The position numbers and the translations under genes are program-made. From Methylosinus sp. LW4 (GTDB lineage Bacteria > Pseudomonadota > Alphaproteobacteria > Rhizobiales > Beijerinckiaceae), in the NCBI RefSeq assembly GCF_000379125.1, contig NZ_KB900626.1, forward strand, positions 1,087,748 through 1,151,747: 64,000 nt of DNA, given 5' to 3'. Below are positions 18,389 to 26,856 of the stretch, one piece after another. Below the pieces are notes generated by a model. It was given only the letters and a program-made list of their open reading frames with translations. It was not told the DNA's origin and did no database searches. Numbering within the stretch: position 1 is the stretch's first letter; every line of letters starts with the position of its first letter.

Positions 18389-19534
18389 CTATTTACGCCG
18401 AGCGCGGCGCTTCTGCCGCCATCGCAATAGTCCGGTCACATAGAGGGCGAGCGGCGTGAGGCCGGTCAGCGCGACCAGCGCGCGGCCCGGAACGCCGAAA
18501 GCCTCGCCGCAATGCAGCGGGAACAGCCATTCGAGCAGCCTCTCGCCCGTGGTGAAATCGTCGCGGTCCTGAATCTGCAGCACGCTTCCGCTGTAACGAT
18601 CGACGCTGACATTGCGGAATGTCTTGGCGCGGTTGGGCTCGCGTTCCGACTGCTTGCCGACGACATAGACGCCATCGTCGCCGCTCGGCAGCAGCACCCA
18701 ATGCAGCCGACCTTTCGGGAAAATCTTGTCCGCGCTGGCGACGGCCGCGTCGAGGCCGATGGGCGCGCGGCCGTCGATCGGCGTCGATCGTCCAAAGTCC
18801 GGCTCGGGCCGCACGGGCGAGATCAGCGTCGCCAGCGAATGCGTCGCCGGCTTGAAGATCATCGCGATTCCGGTGGCGAGCGTCGCCAGCAGCAGAATGG
18901 CGAAATAGGCGCCGACGCTGCGATGCGCGTCATAGACGATGCGCTCGCGGCTCGCGCCCCATTTGATCGTCAGTCCCATCCGCCAATCGCCATTGCGCGG
19001 CGGCCAGAGAGAGAGTCCGAGCATGATCGAGACGAAAAGCGCAATTCCGAGACAGCCGATGAGATAGGCGTTGTTCACGCCGAGCAGCAGCGTCCAATGA
19101 AAGGCCATGACGATCTGCACGAGCGGCTGCGCGAAAACATCGTCGCCATGCGCGAGCAAGCGGTCGCCGGTCACTTCGGCGCGGTACGGATCGACGAAAA
19201 TCTGGCGGAACGAGCTGTCGAGATCGTCGGTCTCGACCATATAGGCGATGATCGCCGCAGCTTTCGCATGACGCGGCAGAGTGATGCGCTCGGGACGGCT
19301 CTCCGCCGGCATGGCCGCGGTCGCCGCCGCGAGAATTTCGTCGAGCGGACGCATGACGGCCGGCGTCGGCGGCTCGACGCGCATGAGCGGAGCGTTCAGC
19401 CATTCGTCTATGTCTTCGCGAAAGGCGAGCAGGCCGCCGCTGAGCCCGATGAGGACGAAAACCGCGCCGGCGAAAAGGCCGATGTAGCGATGGGCCGCCA
19501 GAAATATTTTGCGGCCCCGCTCGTTACGACCCAT
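18389..19534 (-). CDS. PepSY-domain inner membrane protein (PiuB type)
   Basis: 381 residues. It opens with KIFLAAHRYIGLFAGAVFVLIGLSGGLLAF, the PepSY-associated first helix, and has three further membrane segments (about 140-180, 195-225 and 345-370). PepSY-like repeats face the periplasm. The family is usually found beside siderophore or metal uptake genes; some members act as ferric-siderophore reductases. Here it converges on the CopC pair, which suggests a link to copper or iron handling. Start ATG at 19534. Confidence 0.85.
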   Translation of the reverse strand: MGRNERGRKIFLAAHRYIGLFAGAVFVLIGLSGGLLAFREDIDEWLNAPLMRVEPPTPAVMRPLDEILAAATAAMPAESRPERITLPRHAKAAAIIAYMVETDDLDSSFRQIFVDPYRAEVTGDRLLAHGDDVFAQPLVQIVMAFHWTLLLGVNNAYLIGCLGIALFVSIMLGLSLWPPRNGDWRMGLTIKWGASRERIVYDAHRSVGAYFAILLLATLATGIAMIFKPATHSLATLISPVRPEPDFGRSTPIDGRAPIGLDAAVASADKIFPKGRLHWVLLPSGDDGVYVVGKQSEREPNRAKTFRNVSVDRYSGSVLQIQDRDDFTTGERLLEWLFPLHCGEAFGVPGRALVALTGLTPLALYVTGLLRWRQKRRARRK

Positions 19535-19853
19535 GATGCGCGCCTCCGATCCGCCGAAAGATCGAGATGTCGCTCGTGCTCGGCGTCGCCGCGGAGAGGG
19601 GAGCCTCTTCCGCCGCGCGTGTCAACGGCGGTGGAGCGGCGGAGATTTCAAAAAGAAAAATCGCCCGCCGGCGGCGGGAGGTTTTGGCCGTCCGGCGCTA
19701 AACGTGTAAGATAGGATGATTGAAGCCTCGGGCGGCTAAAATGCTGTCCGAGTCGGGAACCTGCTGCGCTGTTCCGCCGCATCTCGGCATATTGTATCTC
19801 TCTAGGACAGGCATAGGCTCGCCAAAATTGAAAAAATAACGGCGGAGGACCGT
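19535..19853. other. Intergenic region, 319 bases
   Basis: It lies between the PepSY gene start and a 35-codon gene. It contains the hairpin at 19650-19678 in the leader direction of the PepSY gene and otherwise no recognisable gene or RNA family. Confidence 0.5.
19650..19678 (-). terminator. Terminator-like hairpin in front of the PepSY gene
   Basis: A 6-bp GC stem (CCCGCC at 19664-19669 with GGCGGG at 19673-19678) followed on the minus strand by CGATTTTTCTTTTT. It lies 116 bases upstream of the PepSY start on the same strand. It could end a transcript arriving from the DUF465 gene at 19979 or act as an attenuator in the PepSY leader. Confidence 0.45.
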
Positions 19854-19961
19854 ATGGGGAGCGCCCAAGACAGCAAGGAAACCGTAAGGCTCGTGGCGGT
19901 CCTCGCGATCGTCGCCATTGTCTCGCTCGCCGTGGCGATCGGCCTCAGAATGTGGAAGTAG
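19854..19961 (+). CDS. 35-residue single-span membrane protein
   Basis: ATG at 19854 preceded by GGCGGAGGACCGT, a strong ribosome site. The peptide starts MGSAQDSKETVR and continues as one hydrophobic helix of about 20 residues (VAVLAIVAIVSLAVAIGL), ending RMWK. The charge pattern suggests a single pass. No family is recognised. It lies opposite to the DUF465 gene, which ends 18 bases away. Confidence 0.55.
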   Translation: MGSAQDSKETVRLVAVLAIVAIVSLAVAIGLRMWK

Positions 19962-19978
19962 CGCCGCTTTCGCCCGCA

Positions 19979-20197
19979 TCAGGCGATGATGTCGGGCGTG
20001 AGCTGATCCTCTAGAAACGCCAAGCGATCGCGCAGCAGCAATTTTCTTTTCTTCAGCCGCTGAATTTGCAGCTGGTCCACGGCGCCGACCGCGAGAAGGG
20101 CGTCGATCGCATCCTCGAGGTCCTTGTGCTCGAGCCTCAGCCGCTCGACTTCTTGCCGGATCGCATCGCGTTCGGCTTCGTTCAGCTCATCCACCAT
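19979..20197 (-). CDS. DUF465 (YdcH-like) small coiled-coil protein
   Basis: 72 residues, almost entirely one charged helical hairpin: LNEAERDAIRQEVERLRLEHKDLEDAI and LQIQRLKKRKLLLRDRLAFLEDQL. This is the YdcH/DUF465 pattern, common in alphaproteobacteria and of unknown function. A second member lies at 22515-22694. Confidence 0.85.
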   Translation of the reverse strand: MVDELNEAERDAIRQEVERLRLEHKDLEDAIDALLAVGAVDQLQIQRLKKRKLLLRDRLAFLEDQLTPDIIA

Positions 20198-20318
20198 TCG
20201 CCAACCTGCCCGAGCGCCGCTCGGCGGCGAGTCGTGACGCGAGGATTATCGCCTCGCATCATGTTCATCTTCAAGTCCTAATGAGAAGGCGGCGACGCCT
20301 TCCCGTTAATCTTCCGTC

Positions 20319-20912
20319 TCAATCGACCGCGATCGACTTGTCCAGCTCCACGCAGGCGGCCGGATCGACGCGCTCCAGCTCGAAGACGCGGTTTTGGCGC
20401 GTCAGCTCCAGATAGACGGATTTCTTCTTCTGGTCCGGGCCGCGCCAGCCGCTCACGCCCTCGTCCAGGTAGAGCGTGACCGAAACGCCATCCTCGGCGA
20501 GATCGATGGGAAACGCGCCGCCTTCCTCGGCCGATCCGCCGAGGCCGCCGCGCGCCATGCATTGGGCGGTGGCGTCCTTGCGGAAGGAGCGGACGAGGCG
20601 GGAGCCGGAGACGTCGCGATTGGCCTCCTCGCTCCAAACGCAGCCGCCGACGACATAGAAGGGCTTGCCATGGCCCTTGTGGCGAAGCTCGACGCGCAGA
20701 TCGCGCGCGTCCTCCGGCGTCGTGGCGAGTTCGCGCTGCAGCGACAGCCGCACGGAGACGACGGTCTGGCCGGGATGCGCGCGCAAATGCGCTTCGTCAT
20801 AGCGACGGAAGAAGCAGGCCCCGCTCGGCGGGACTTTGTCGATCAGCAGATTTTTGGCGGCGGCGGCGCTCGAAAGAGCGAGAAACAGAGAGACGCATAG
20901 CGAGCGCTTCAT
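20319..20912 (-). CDS. Exported protein of unknown function
   Basis: 197 residues from the ATG at 20912. The signal peptide MKRSLCVSLFLALSSAAAA is followed by a soluble domain with four Cys (GACFFRR, GGCVWSE, AQCMARG, AACVELD) that could form two disulfides, and a beta-rich pattern (RVELRHKGHGKPFYVVGG). No family is recognised. It follows selO on the same strand with 10 bases between them and is probably co-transcribed. Confidence 0.75.
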   Translation of the reverse strand: MKRSLCVSLFLALSSAAAAKNLLIDKVPPSGACFFRRYDEAHLRAHPGQTVVSVRLSLQRELATTPEDARDLRVELRHKGHGKPFYVVGGCVWSEEANRDVSGSRLVRSFRKDATAQCMARGGLGGSAEEGGAFPIDLAEDGVSVTLYLDEGVSGWRGPDQKKKSVYLELTRQNRVFELERVDPAACVELDKSIAVD

Positions 20913-20922
20913 TTTCCGAATG

Positions 20923-22359
20923 TCATCCCCCGGCAGGCGCCGGCGCATAGGCTTCGCGCATCGAAGCGATCTGCGCGACCTTGTCGGCGAGCGCGCTCCA
21001 ATCGTCGCGCTCCGCGATATGCGCCCAGATCGATTCGACCTCTTCGATCAGCATAGTGCAGGGGACGGGGCGACGAAAATAGGGATGGTCGAGATTGGCG
21101 GCGGGCGATGTCGCATGCGCGGCCAGCGCCGCGCGCAGCCCTTGGAATTCCGGCGCGTCATAGGCGGCGGCCTCCGGGCTCGCGGCGGCGCGCTCGCGGC
21201 TCGCCATGCCGCCGCGCCAATCGAAGAAGGTCTGCTCGAAGGGCGCCTGCGTCTTGCCGAGAAATTCCAGCAATCCTTTGGCGAGCGCGGCGTCCTGCTC
21301 GGGATCCTCCGCCGGCAGCAGGCCGAAGCGGTCGAGCAGAGCGAGCTGGAACTCGCGCTGGATGACGGCCTGAAAGCCGCCGAGAATCTGCTCGGCGCGC
21401 TGCAGCCCGACATGCGGCAGAATGGTCTCCGCGAGGCGCGTGAGATTCCAGCCGAGCGCGCCCGGCTGACGGCCGAAGGAATAGAGCCCGCTGTCGTCGA
21501 AATAGGCCGCGGTGAATTGCGGATCATAGCGCGGCGCGAAGCGCCACGGCCCATAGTCGAAGCTCTCGCCGGTGACGTTGATATTGTCCGAGTTGAGAAC
21601 GCCATGGACGAAGCCTGCGGCCATATAGCGCGCCCCGAGTCGCCCCACGCGCGCCACGACGCGCTCCAGAAAAGCGCCGGCGCGGCTTTCCGCCGGCTCG
21701 CCGGCCAGCTCGGGAAAATAATTGGCGACGCAATAGTCGATGAGCCGCCCGAGCCCCTCCTGGTCGTCGAGATGGGCGAGGCGCTGAAACGTGCCGATGC
21801 GAATATGCGAATGGGAGAGCCGCACCAGCACGCTGGAGCGCGTCGGCGACGGCTCGTCGCCGCGATAGAGCGGCTCGCCGGTCTCGATCAGGCTGAAGCT
21901 CTTGGAGGTGTCGACGCCCTGCGCCTCCAGCATCTCTGTGGCGAGAATCTCGCGTACGCCGCCCTTCAGCGTGAGCTTGCCGTCGCCCTGGCGTGACCAG
22001 GGCGTGCGGCCCGAGCCCTTCGTGCCGAGATCGAGCAGGCGTCCGTCCTCGGCGTCGCGCAGCTGCGTGAACAGAAAGCCGCGGCCGTCGCCTATGTCGG
22101 GATTATAGGTGCGGAACTGATGGCCGTGATAGCGCAGCGCCAGCGGCTGCGGAAAGCCGCCGGGCAGCGGCTCGAAACGGCCGAGATGGGCGATCCATTC
22201 CTCTTCCGTCAGCGTGTCCAGGCCGACGCGCGCCGCCCATCGCTGATTGCGATAGCGCAATATGTGCTGCGGAAAGCGCGCGGGCTCCACAGGGTCGAAG
22301 AAGCCGTCGCCGAGCGTGGCGTGGAGGGTTTCGGCGCGATAGCGCGGGGAAGGGGGCAT
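20923..22359 (-). CDS. selO: SelO-family protein adenylyltransferase (YdiU)
   Basis: 478 residues, full length for the family. Hallmarks are LRYHGHQFRTYNP, DLGTKGSGRTPWSR (ATP-binding loop), GGVREILATEMLEA, and the pseudokinase active-site region HGVLNSDNINVTGESFDYGP with the Asp and Asn that position metal. Family members transfer AMP to Ser, Thr or Tyr of partner proteins and are linked to oxidative stress. The C-terminus ends APAPAGG without the selenocysteine or cysteine of animal forms. Start MPPSPRYRAETLH. Confidence 0.93.
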   Translation of the reverse strand: MPPSPRYRAETLHATLGDGFFDPVEPARFPQHILRYRNQRWAARVGLDTLTEEEWIAHLGRFEPLPGGFPQPLALRYHGHQFRTYNPDIGDGRGFLFTQLRDAEDGRLLDLGTKGSGRTPWSRQGDGKLTLKGGVREILATEMLEAQGVDTSKSFSLIETGEPLYRGDEPSPTRSSVLVRLSHSHIRIGTFQRLAHLDDQEGLGRLIDYCVANYFPELAGEPAESRAGAFLERVVARVGRLGARYMAAGFVHGVLNSDNINVTGESFDYGPWRFAPRYDPQFTAAYFDDSGLYSFGRQPGALGWNLTRLAETILPHVGLQRAEQILGGFQAVIQREFQLALLDRFGLLPAEDPEQDAALAKGLLEFLGKTQAPFEQTFFDWRGGMASRERAAASPEAAAYDAPEFQGLRAALAAHATSPAANLDHPYFRRPVPCTMLIEEVESIWAHIAERDDWSALADKVAQIASMREAYAPAPAGG

Positions 22360-22460
22360 GGGGATTCTCGGCTCTCGCTATGGCAGAAAATTCTGCGACC
22401 ATAGACGCCGCGAAGCAAGCCGGGCGCCCGCATCGGCCAGGGCGCCGTCCCCCGCCACAA

Positions 22461-22487
22461 AAAAAGGCGGAGAGCAGCTCTCCGCCT
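22461..22487 (-). terminator. Intrinsic terminator of the DUF465 gene
   Basis: A perfect 10-bp stem AGGCGGAGAG/CTCTCCGCCT with a 3-base loop, followed on the minus strand by seven T residues. It lies 28 bases past the stop of the DUF465 gene at 22515. Confidence 0.9.
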
Positions 22488-22514
22488 CGACGCTAGACCT
22501 CTATCGCAATCTGC

Positions 22515-22694
22515 TCAGTGCAGGCTGACGCCTTGCCGCAGCTTGTTGATCTCGTCCTTGAGCTGAAGCTTTTTGCGTTTCAGTTCGTGGAGCTTCGAAT
22601 CATCGTATCGGGGATGGTGCTGAACCTGCTCGATCTCTTTCTTGAGCGCCTGATGGCGGCGTTCGAGCTCGACGAGATGGGTCTGTAGCGACAT
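22515..22694 (-). CDS. DUF465 (YdcH-like) small coiled-coil protein, second copy
   Basis: 59 residues, ATG at 22694: MSLQTHLVELERRHQALKKE, then an Asp-Asp turn and KLHELKRKKLQLKDEINKL. It is a helical hairpin of charged residues, shorter than but similar in pattern to the product of 19979-20197. AGGCGCC lies just upstream of the start, and a strong terminator follows. The function of the family is unknown. Confidence 0.85.
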   Translation of the reverse strand: MSLQTHLVELERRHQALKKEIEQVQHHPRYDDSKLHELKRKKLQLKDEINKLRQGVSLH

Positions 22695-22960
22695 ACGGCG
22701 CCTCCTTTGGTTGATGACAGAAGGACGACGTCAGTGTGACATGAATTCCAAGGCCCGCAAGGGGCGAAGTCGTCGCGGGGCAATGAATTATTTCGCCCGA
22801 AGCCATTGCGTGCGGAAGGAAATCTTAACGTTCGGCGACGCCGAGGCCGCGGTTTTACGACAGGGCGTGGAAACTGTCGAAGGGCGCTTGCGCCTCGGCC
22901 CGACAGCCATTATACGGGCGTCACTCGCGCTGGACGGAGCAAGCATCCGAACGGCGCCGG

Positions 22961-23035
<75 letters not shown>

Positions 23036-23067
23036 TTCTGATCTACCCTACGCACGATCTGTTCCGC

Positions 23068-23102
23068 CGCCCGATGACGAAAGCTCATCGGGCGATTTTT
23101 TT
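23068..23102 (+). terminator. Intrinsic terminator of tRNA-Val
   Basis: A perfect 10-bp stem CGCCCGATGA/TCATCGGGCG with a 7-base loop, followed by A and seven T residues, 33 bases past the tRNA. Confidence 0.92.
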
Positions 23103-23308
23103 GTCGGTCGCCTGGCGTCCCCTACAGTGCGTGGCCGCGCCGCGGCGATATTCGGCGGAGTTTCTATTTCAATTCGACGTTCCGCGGCCTATATCATCGA
23201 AATTGAGCTTGTTACTGGGGCCGAATCTTTGGGCGCGGGAAGTCGCCGATTGCAATCGACTTCGATATCGGCTCCAATCGATAAGATTCGACCGCGGAGG
23301 AAAAAGCC

Positions 23309-23779
23309 ATGTCCGAAGCCGAAGACAAAGCGCTCGTCGCGCAGATACTCTCTTCCTATCTTTCGAATAATACTGTTGCGCCTCTCGATCTTCCCTCTGT
23401 CATCGCGGCCGTGAAAAAAGCCTTCGGCGGTGGCGACGCCGAGACGACGAATGCAACGGAGGGCGAGGCTAAGCAGTGGCGGCCTGCCGTTCCTGTGAAG
23501 AAATCCATCACCGCGGATGCGATTTCTTGCCTTTGTTGTGGCGAGCCGTTCAAATCCTTGAAGCGTCATCTTCAGGCCGAGCACAAGCTGACGCCGGAGG
23601 AGTATCGCGCCGCCTTCGATCTGAAGAGCGATTATCCGATCGTCGCGCCCAATTACGCCGCGCAGCGCTCGGCTCTGGCCAAATCGCTGGGTCTCGGCCG
23701 CAAGCCGTCGGCGAAGGGCGCCGCCGCGGCGAAGAAGCGCGGCGCGCCGGCGCGCGGCAGAGCCGCCGCCGAAGCCTGA
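23309..23779 (+). CDS. mucR: MucR/Ros-family zinc-finger transcriptional regulator
   Basis: 156 residues, ATG at 23309 with GGAGGAAAAAGCC upstream. The prokaryotic C2H2 finger is plain: CLCCGEPFKSLKRHLQAEH (residues about 76-94), followed by LTPEEYRAAFDL and a basic Ala/Lys-rich tail. An N-terminal helical region carries the oligomerisation motif. MucR/Ros proteins are nucleoid-associated regulators of exopolysaccharide and surface genes in Rhizobiales. It lies at the edge of the polysaccharide locus, so those genes are likely targets (inference). Confidence 0.93.
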   Translation: MSEAEDKALVAQILSSYLSNNTVAPLDLPSVIAAVKKAFGGGDAETTNATEGEAKQWRPAVPVKKSITADAISCLCCGEPFKSLKRHLQAEHKLTPEEYRAAFDLKSDYPIVAPNYAAQRSALAKSLGLGRKPSAKGAAAAKKRGAPARGRAAAEA

Positions 23780-23816
23780 CAGAAGCCGCGCCGCGGAGCT
23801 CGCTCGTCGGCGCGTC

Positions 23817-25841
23817 TCACTCGATATGATAGGCGTCGAAGGCGCCTCCGCCCGCATAGGGCGAATAGGCGTAGGGGCCGTATTTGCGCGCCTTCGCCTC
23901 GCTCACCAGATTGAGCGCGACTCCCGCTATTCCGCCGCGATCGGGAAGCCGCTCGATCGCATGGGCGACCGTCTCGCGCGCCGTCGCCGCCCAGCGAATG
24001 ATGATGATTGTCTTATCGACGAGGCCGGCGACGACGATCGGATCGACGACGGGGCCGAGCGGCGGCGTGTCGACGATGACGAGATCGAAGCTTCCGCGCA
24101 GCGCGGCCAGGAGCGTTTTCATCTTCTCGGAGGCGAGAAGATCGGCGGGAGCTTGTATCTCGCCGCCGGCCGGAAGAACCCACAGCCCCCGCGTCTCATC
24201 GAAGAAGATCGCGGCGATCGGGCTCGCGGAGCCGATGAGCAGCTCGACGAGGCCGGGCCTCTCCTCGGCGAGGAAGAGCTTCGACGCGGCGCGGCGGCGC
24301 AGATCGGCGTCGATCAGCAGCGTGCGCAGGCCCGATTGCGCGGCGGAGGCGGCGAGCGCGGCGGCGATCGTCGTCGTTCCTTCGCCAGGGACGGCGGAGG
24401 CGAGCTGAATCAGCCTGGGCGGATCGTCCACATCGCTCATGGCGATGGCGCTGCGCAGAGCCCGGAGCGCCTCGCTGGCGCGCGATAGAGGCTTTGCGCG
24501 CACGAGATCGACGAGGGCGGGGTCGCTCGATGCAATTTTGGGAATGGAGCCGAGCAGGGGCAGGGCGAGCGTCGTCTCGATCTGCGCGATCGTCGTGAAT
24601 CCCGCATCCTTCAATTCGCAGGCATAGGCGGCGCCGAGCCCGAGGATCGCGCCGAGCGCCAGCGCGATCAGCAGCGTCTGCTCGGCGTCGGGCCAGGACG
24701 GGGCGCTCGGCGCGAGGGCCGGCGATATGATTCGCGCGTCGCGCGGCTCGAATTTGGCTTGCTCCTCCACCAAGCGCGCGCGGCGCATCGTCTCGTCGAG
24801 CAGCTTGCGATCGGCGGCGGCGGCGCGCTCCAGCTCGTTTCGCCGCACCAGCCGCTCCTTGCCGCGCGCCTCGGATTCGGAAATCTCGCGCAGCGCGGCT
24901 TCGGCGGCCTCGCTGCTTTTTTCCGCCTGCTCCAGCTCCTGGCGCGCGCCGGCCGCGAGACGGCGTCGCTCGGCGTCCATGGCGCGCCGGACATCGGCGA
25001 TCTCGGCGCGCAGCGCGATCACGGAAGGATGCGCCGCCGTATAGCGGGCGCGCAGCTCCGCCTCGCGGCGGGAGAGTTGGTCGGCGCGCTGGCGAAGCTC
25101 GTCGAGCGCTCCGCCGAGGCCGGGCGACTGCCTAAGCTCTATTTGGGCCTTTCGCTCGGCCGCCTCCGCCCGCGCCTCCGCCGCGCGCTGCGCGATGGCG
25201 GACTGCTGCTCCGCGGGCGTGGAGGGGCCGGCGGCGGCGCGAAATTGCGCCAGCGCCTCCTCGGAGGCGCGCGATTGGCGTTGCAGCGCGACGAGCCGCT
25301 CGGCGAGCCAGGCGGAGGCGCGCCGAGCCGCCTCGAGCCGCGTGTCCAGCCTGTCGACCACGAAGGCGTCGGCGATCGCATCGGCGAGCCGCGCCGCTTT
25401 CGCCGGATCGGTCGCGGTGACGGCGATTTTTATCACTGGCGAATAGCGCAGCTGGGCGACGGAGAGGGCGCTGCGCAAACGGTCGAGCGCGGCGGCGCCG
25501 AATTCGGGATCGTCGGCGAGCCTCTCCCGCTCCACGACGCGCCGCAGCAGCGCGGCCGATCTTATGACGGCGATGTCGCTCTTCATCGTCTGCCGATTGA
25601 CCGGCGCATGCGCCAAGATCGCATCGGCGCCGATCGAGCGATCCGGCCGCATCTCGATCAGCAATTGCGCGGAGGCCGTGTAGCGCGGCGTCGCCATGGC
25701 CAGGAACGCCGCGCCGGCGAGGAGCGCGAGGAATATCGCGCCGAGCAGCGGCGGCCAGCGCCGGCGGAGGAATTGCGCCGCGGCGCGGAGCTTGCGGCTG
25801 CGCGCATCGAGCCAGAACGCCGTCCTCGCGTGCTCGCGCAT
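23817..25841 (-). CDS. Wzz-Wzc chain-length/tyrosine-kinase fusion lacking the Walker A lysine
   Basis: 674 residues from the ATG at 25841. A first membrane helix (33-50) is followed by the Wzz periplasmic domain with coiled coil (about 185-360), a second helix (388-406) and a cytoplasmic BY-kinase-like domain. Walker A reads PGEGTTT (485-491), with Thr in place of the essential Lys. Walker A' is LLIDADLRR (508-516) and Walker B is FDLVIVDTPP (585-594). The C-terminus has few Tyr (KYGPYAYSPY). The kinase reaction is therefore doubtful. A second paralogue at 39961-42201 keeps the Lys. The longer reading frame upstream belongs to another frame of the phosphatase gene. The protein may act in chain-length control without kinase activity (inference). 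Confidence 0.88.
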   Translation of the reverse strand: MREHARTAFWLDARSRKLRAAAQFLRRRWPPLLGAIFLALLAGAAFLAMATPRYTASAQLLIEMRPDRSIGADAILAHAPVNRQTMKSDIAVIRSAALLRRVVERERLADDPEFGAAALDRLRSALSVAQLRYSPVIKIAVTATDPAKAARLADAIADAFVVDRLDTRLEAARRASAWLAERLVALQRQSRASEEALAQFRAAAGPSTPAEQQSAIAQRAAEARAEAAERKAQIELRQSPGLGGALDELRQRADQLSRREAELRARYTAAHPSVIALRAEIADVRRAMDAERRRLAAGARQELEQAEKSSEAAEAALREISESEARGKERLVRRNELERAAAADRKLLDETMRRARLVEEQAKFEPRDARIISPALAPSAPSWPDAEQTLLIALALGAILGLGAAYACELKDAGFTTIAQIETTLALPLLGSIPKIASSDPALVDLVRAKPLSRASEALRALRSAIAMSDVDDPPRLIQLASAVPGEGTTTIAAALAASAAQSGLRTLLIDADLRRRAASKLFLAEERPGLVELLIGSASPIAAIFFDETRGLWVLPAGGEIQAPADLLASEKMKTLLAALRGSFDLVIVDTPPLGPVVDPIVVAGLVDKTIIIIRWAATARETVAHAIERLPDRGGIAGVALNLVSEAKARKYGPYAYSPYAGGGAFDAYHIE

Positions 25842-25855
25842 CGCTCGCGGCGCGG

Positions 25856-26620
25856 TCAGAAGCGGTCCGCGAACAGCATGCGGCGGCTGTCGCCCTCGAG
25901 CACGACGGCGGTGAGCACCGAGGTCGCGAAAGCCCCCGTGTCGACATTGATGCGATTGGGCTGAATATCCGGCTCGGAGACCGGCGTGTGGCCGTGGACG
26001 ATCATTTTCTCCCAGCGGCCTTCGAAGCTCAAAAACGCCTCGCGGATCCAGAGCAGATCCTCCGCCTTCTGCTGGGCGAGCGGGACCCCGGGCTTCACGC
26101 CCGCATGGCAGAAGAAATAATCGCCGAAGCTCGCCGTCAGCCGCGTCTCCTGCAGGAATTGCAGATGGTGATCCGGCAGTCGGGACGTCAGCGCGCGGCG
26201 CGCCTCCTCGTAATTGCGGCCGCGCATGATGGAGGAGACGTCCACCCCATAGGAATGCAGCGTCTCCACGCCGCCGAACTTGCGCCAGTTCTCGAGCACG
26301 GACTCGTCCTCGAGGAAGCGCATGAAAATCTCCTCGTGATTGCCGCGCAGCGCGATGAATGGCGTCGGAAAATCGCGCCGGCTCAGCCATTCGACCACGG
26401 TCGAGGATTGCAGCCCGCGGTCGATGTAATCGCCGAGGAAGATGGTCAGCGTCTCCACCGGCGCGGCGTCGAGCTCCGCCTCGATCCGCCGCGCGAGCGT
26501 GTCGAGAAGATCGGCGCGTCCGTGAATGTCGCCGACGGCGTAAATGCGCAGATCGGGAGGAAGGACAGTCGGAAGCCCGGTCTCCAAAGCCAAAAATTGC
26601 GTCAATCTCGAAATCGTCAT
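25856..26620 (-). CDS. PPP-family metallophosphoesterase (serine/threonine phosphatase type)
   Basis: 254 residues. All metal-binding motifs are present in order: GDIHG (residues 30-34), GDYIDRG (63-69), GNHEE (94-98), a conserved CHAGV (171-175) and HGHTPVSE (209-216). The protein is a cytoplasmic two-metal phosphatase of the bacterial PrpA/lambda type. It sits 14 bases upstream of the Wzz-Wzc paralogue on the same strand, so it may dephosphorylate polysaccharide machinery (inference). Start MTISRLTQFLALE. Confidence 0.9.
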   Translation of the reverse strand: MTISRLTQFLALETGLPTVLPPDLRIYAVGDIHGRADLLDTLARRIEAELDAAPVETLTIFLGDYIDRGLQSSTVVEWLSRRDFPTPFIALRGNHEEIFMRFLEDESVLENWRKFGGVETLHSYGVDVSSIMRGRNYEEARRALTSRLPDHHLQFLQETRLTASFGDYFFCHAGVKPGVPLAQQKAEDLLWIREAFLSFEGRWEKMIVHGHTPVSEPDIQPNRINVDTGAFATSVLTAVVLEGDSRRMLFADRF

Positions 26621-26856
26621 CTCACCGGCCCGGTCCTCGCCGCGCTGGGAATCCCGCCGCGACGGGCCGCAAGTCTAGAGCATATCGTCCGTCGACGAAA
26701 TCGCGACGGGCCGCGTTTCGTCGCGCTTTTCTGCACGCGCTGAAGCAGGCGTGGAAGCGGAGGCGCCCCATTGTTGACATATTATCTCGGCTATGCTCAA
26801 GATCGAGCGCCCACTTTTGGCCGCAACTATCTGTTTGCGCTGGGAATATTTTCAAT

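Noticed and set aside
25842..26390. N-terminal extension of the Wzz-Wzc frame
   Set aside because: The extra 183 codons overlap the phosphatase gene in another frame, have no membrane or domain features, and the family starts near the ATG at 25841.
26774..26802. TTGACA box as a sigma-70 promoter for the sugar transferase gene
   Set aside because: No acceptable -10 box at 16-18 bases spacing; the only TATGCT-like match is 12 bases away.
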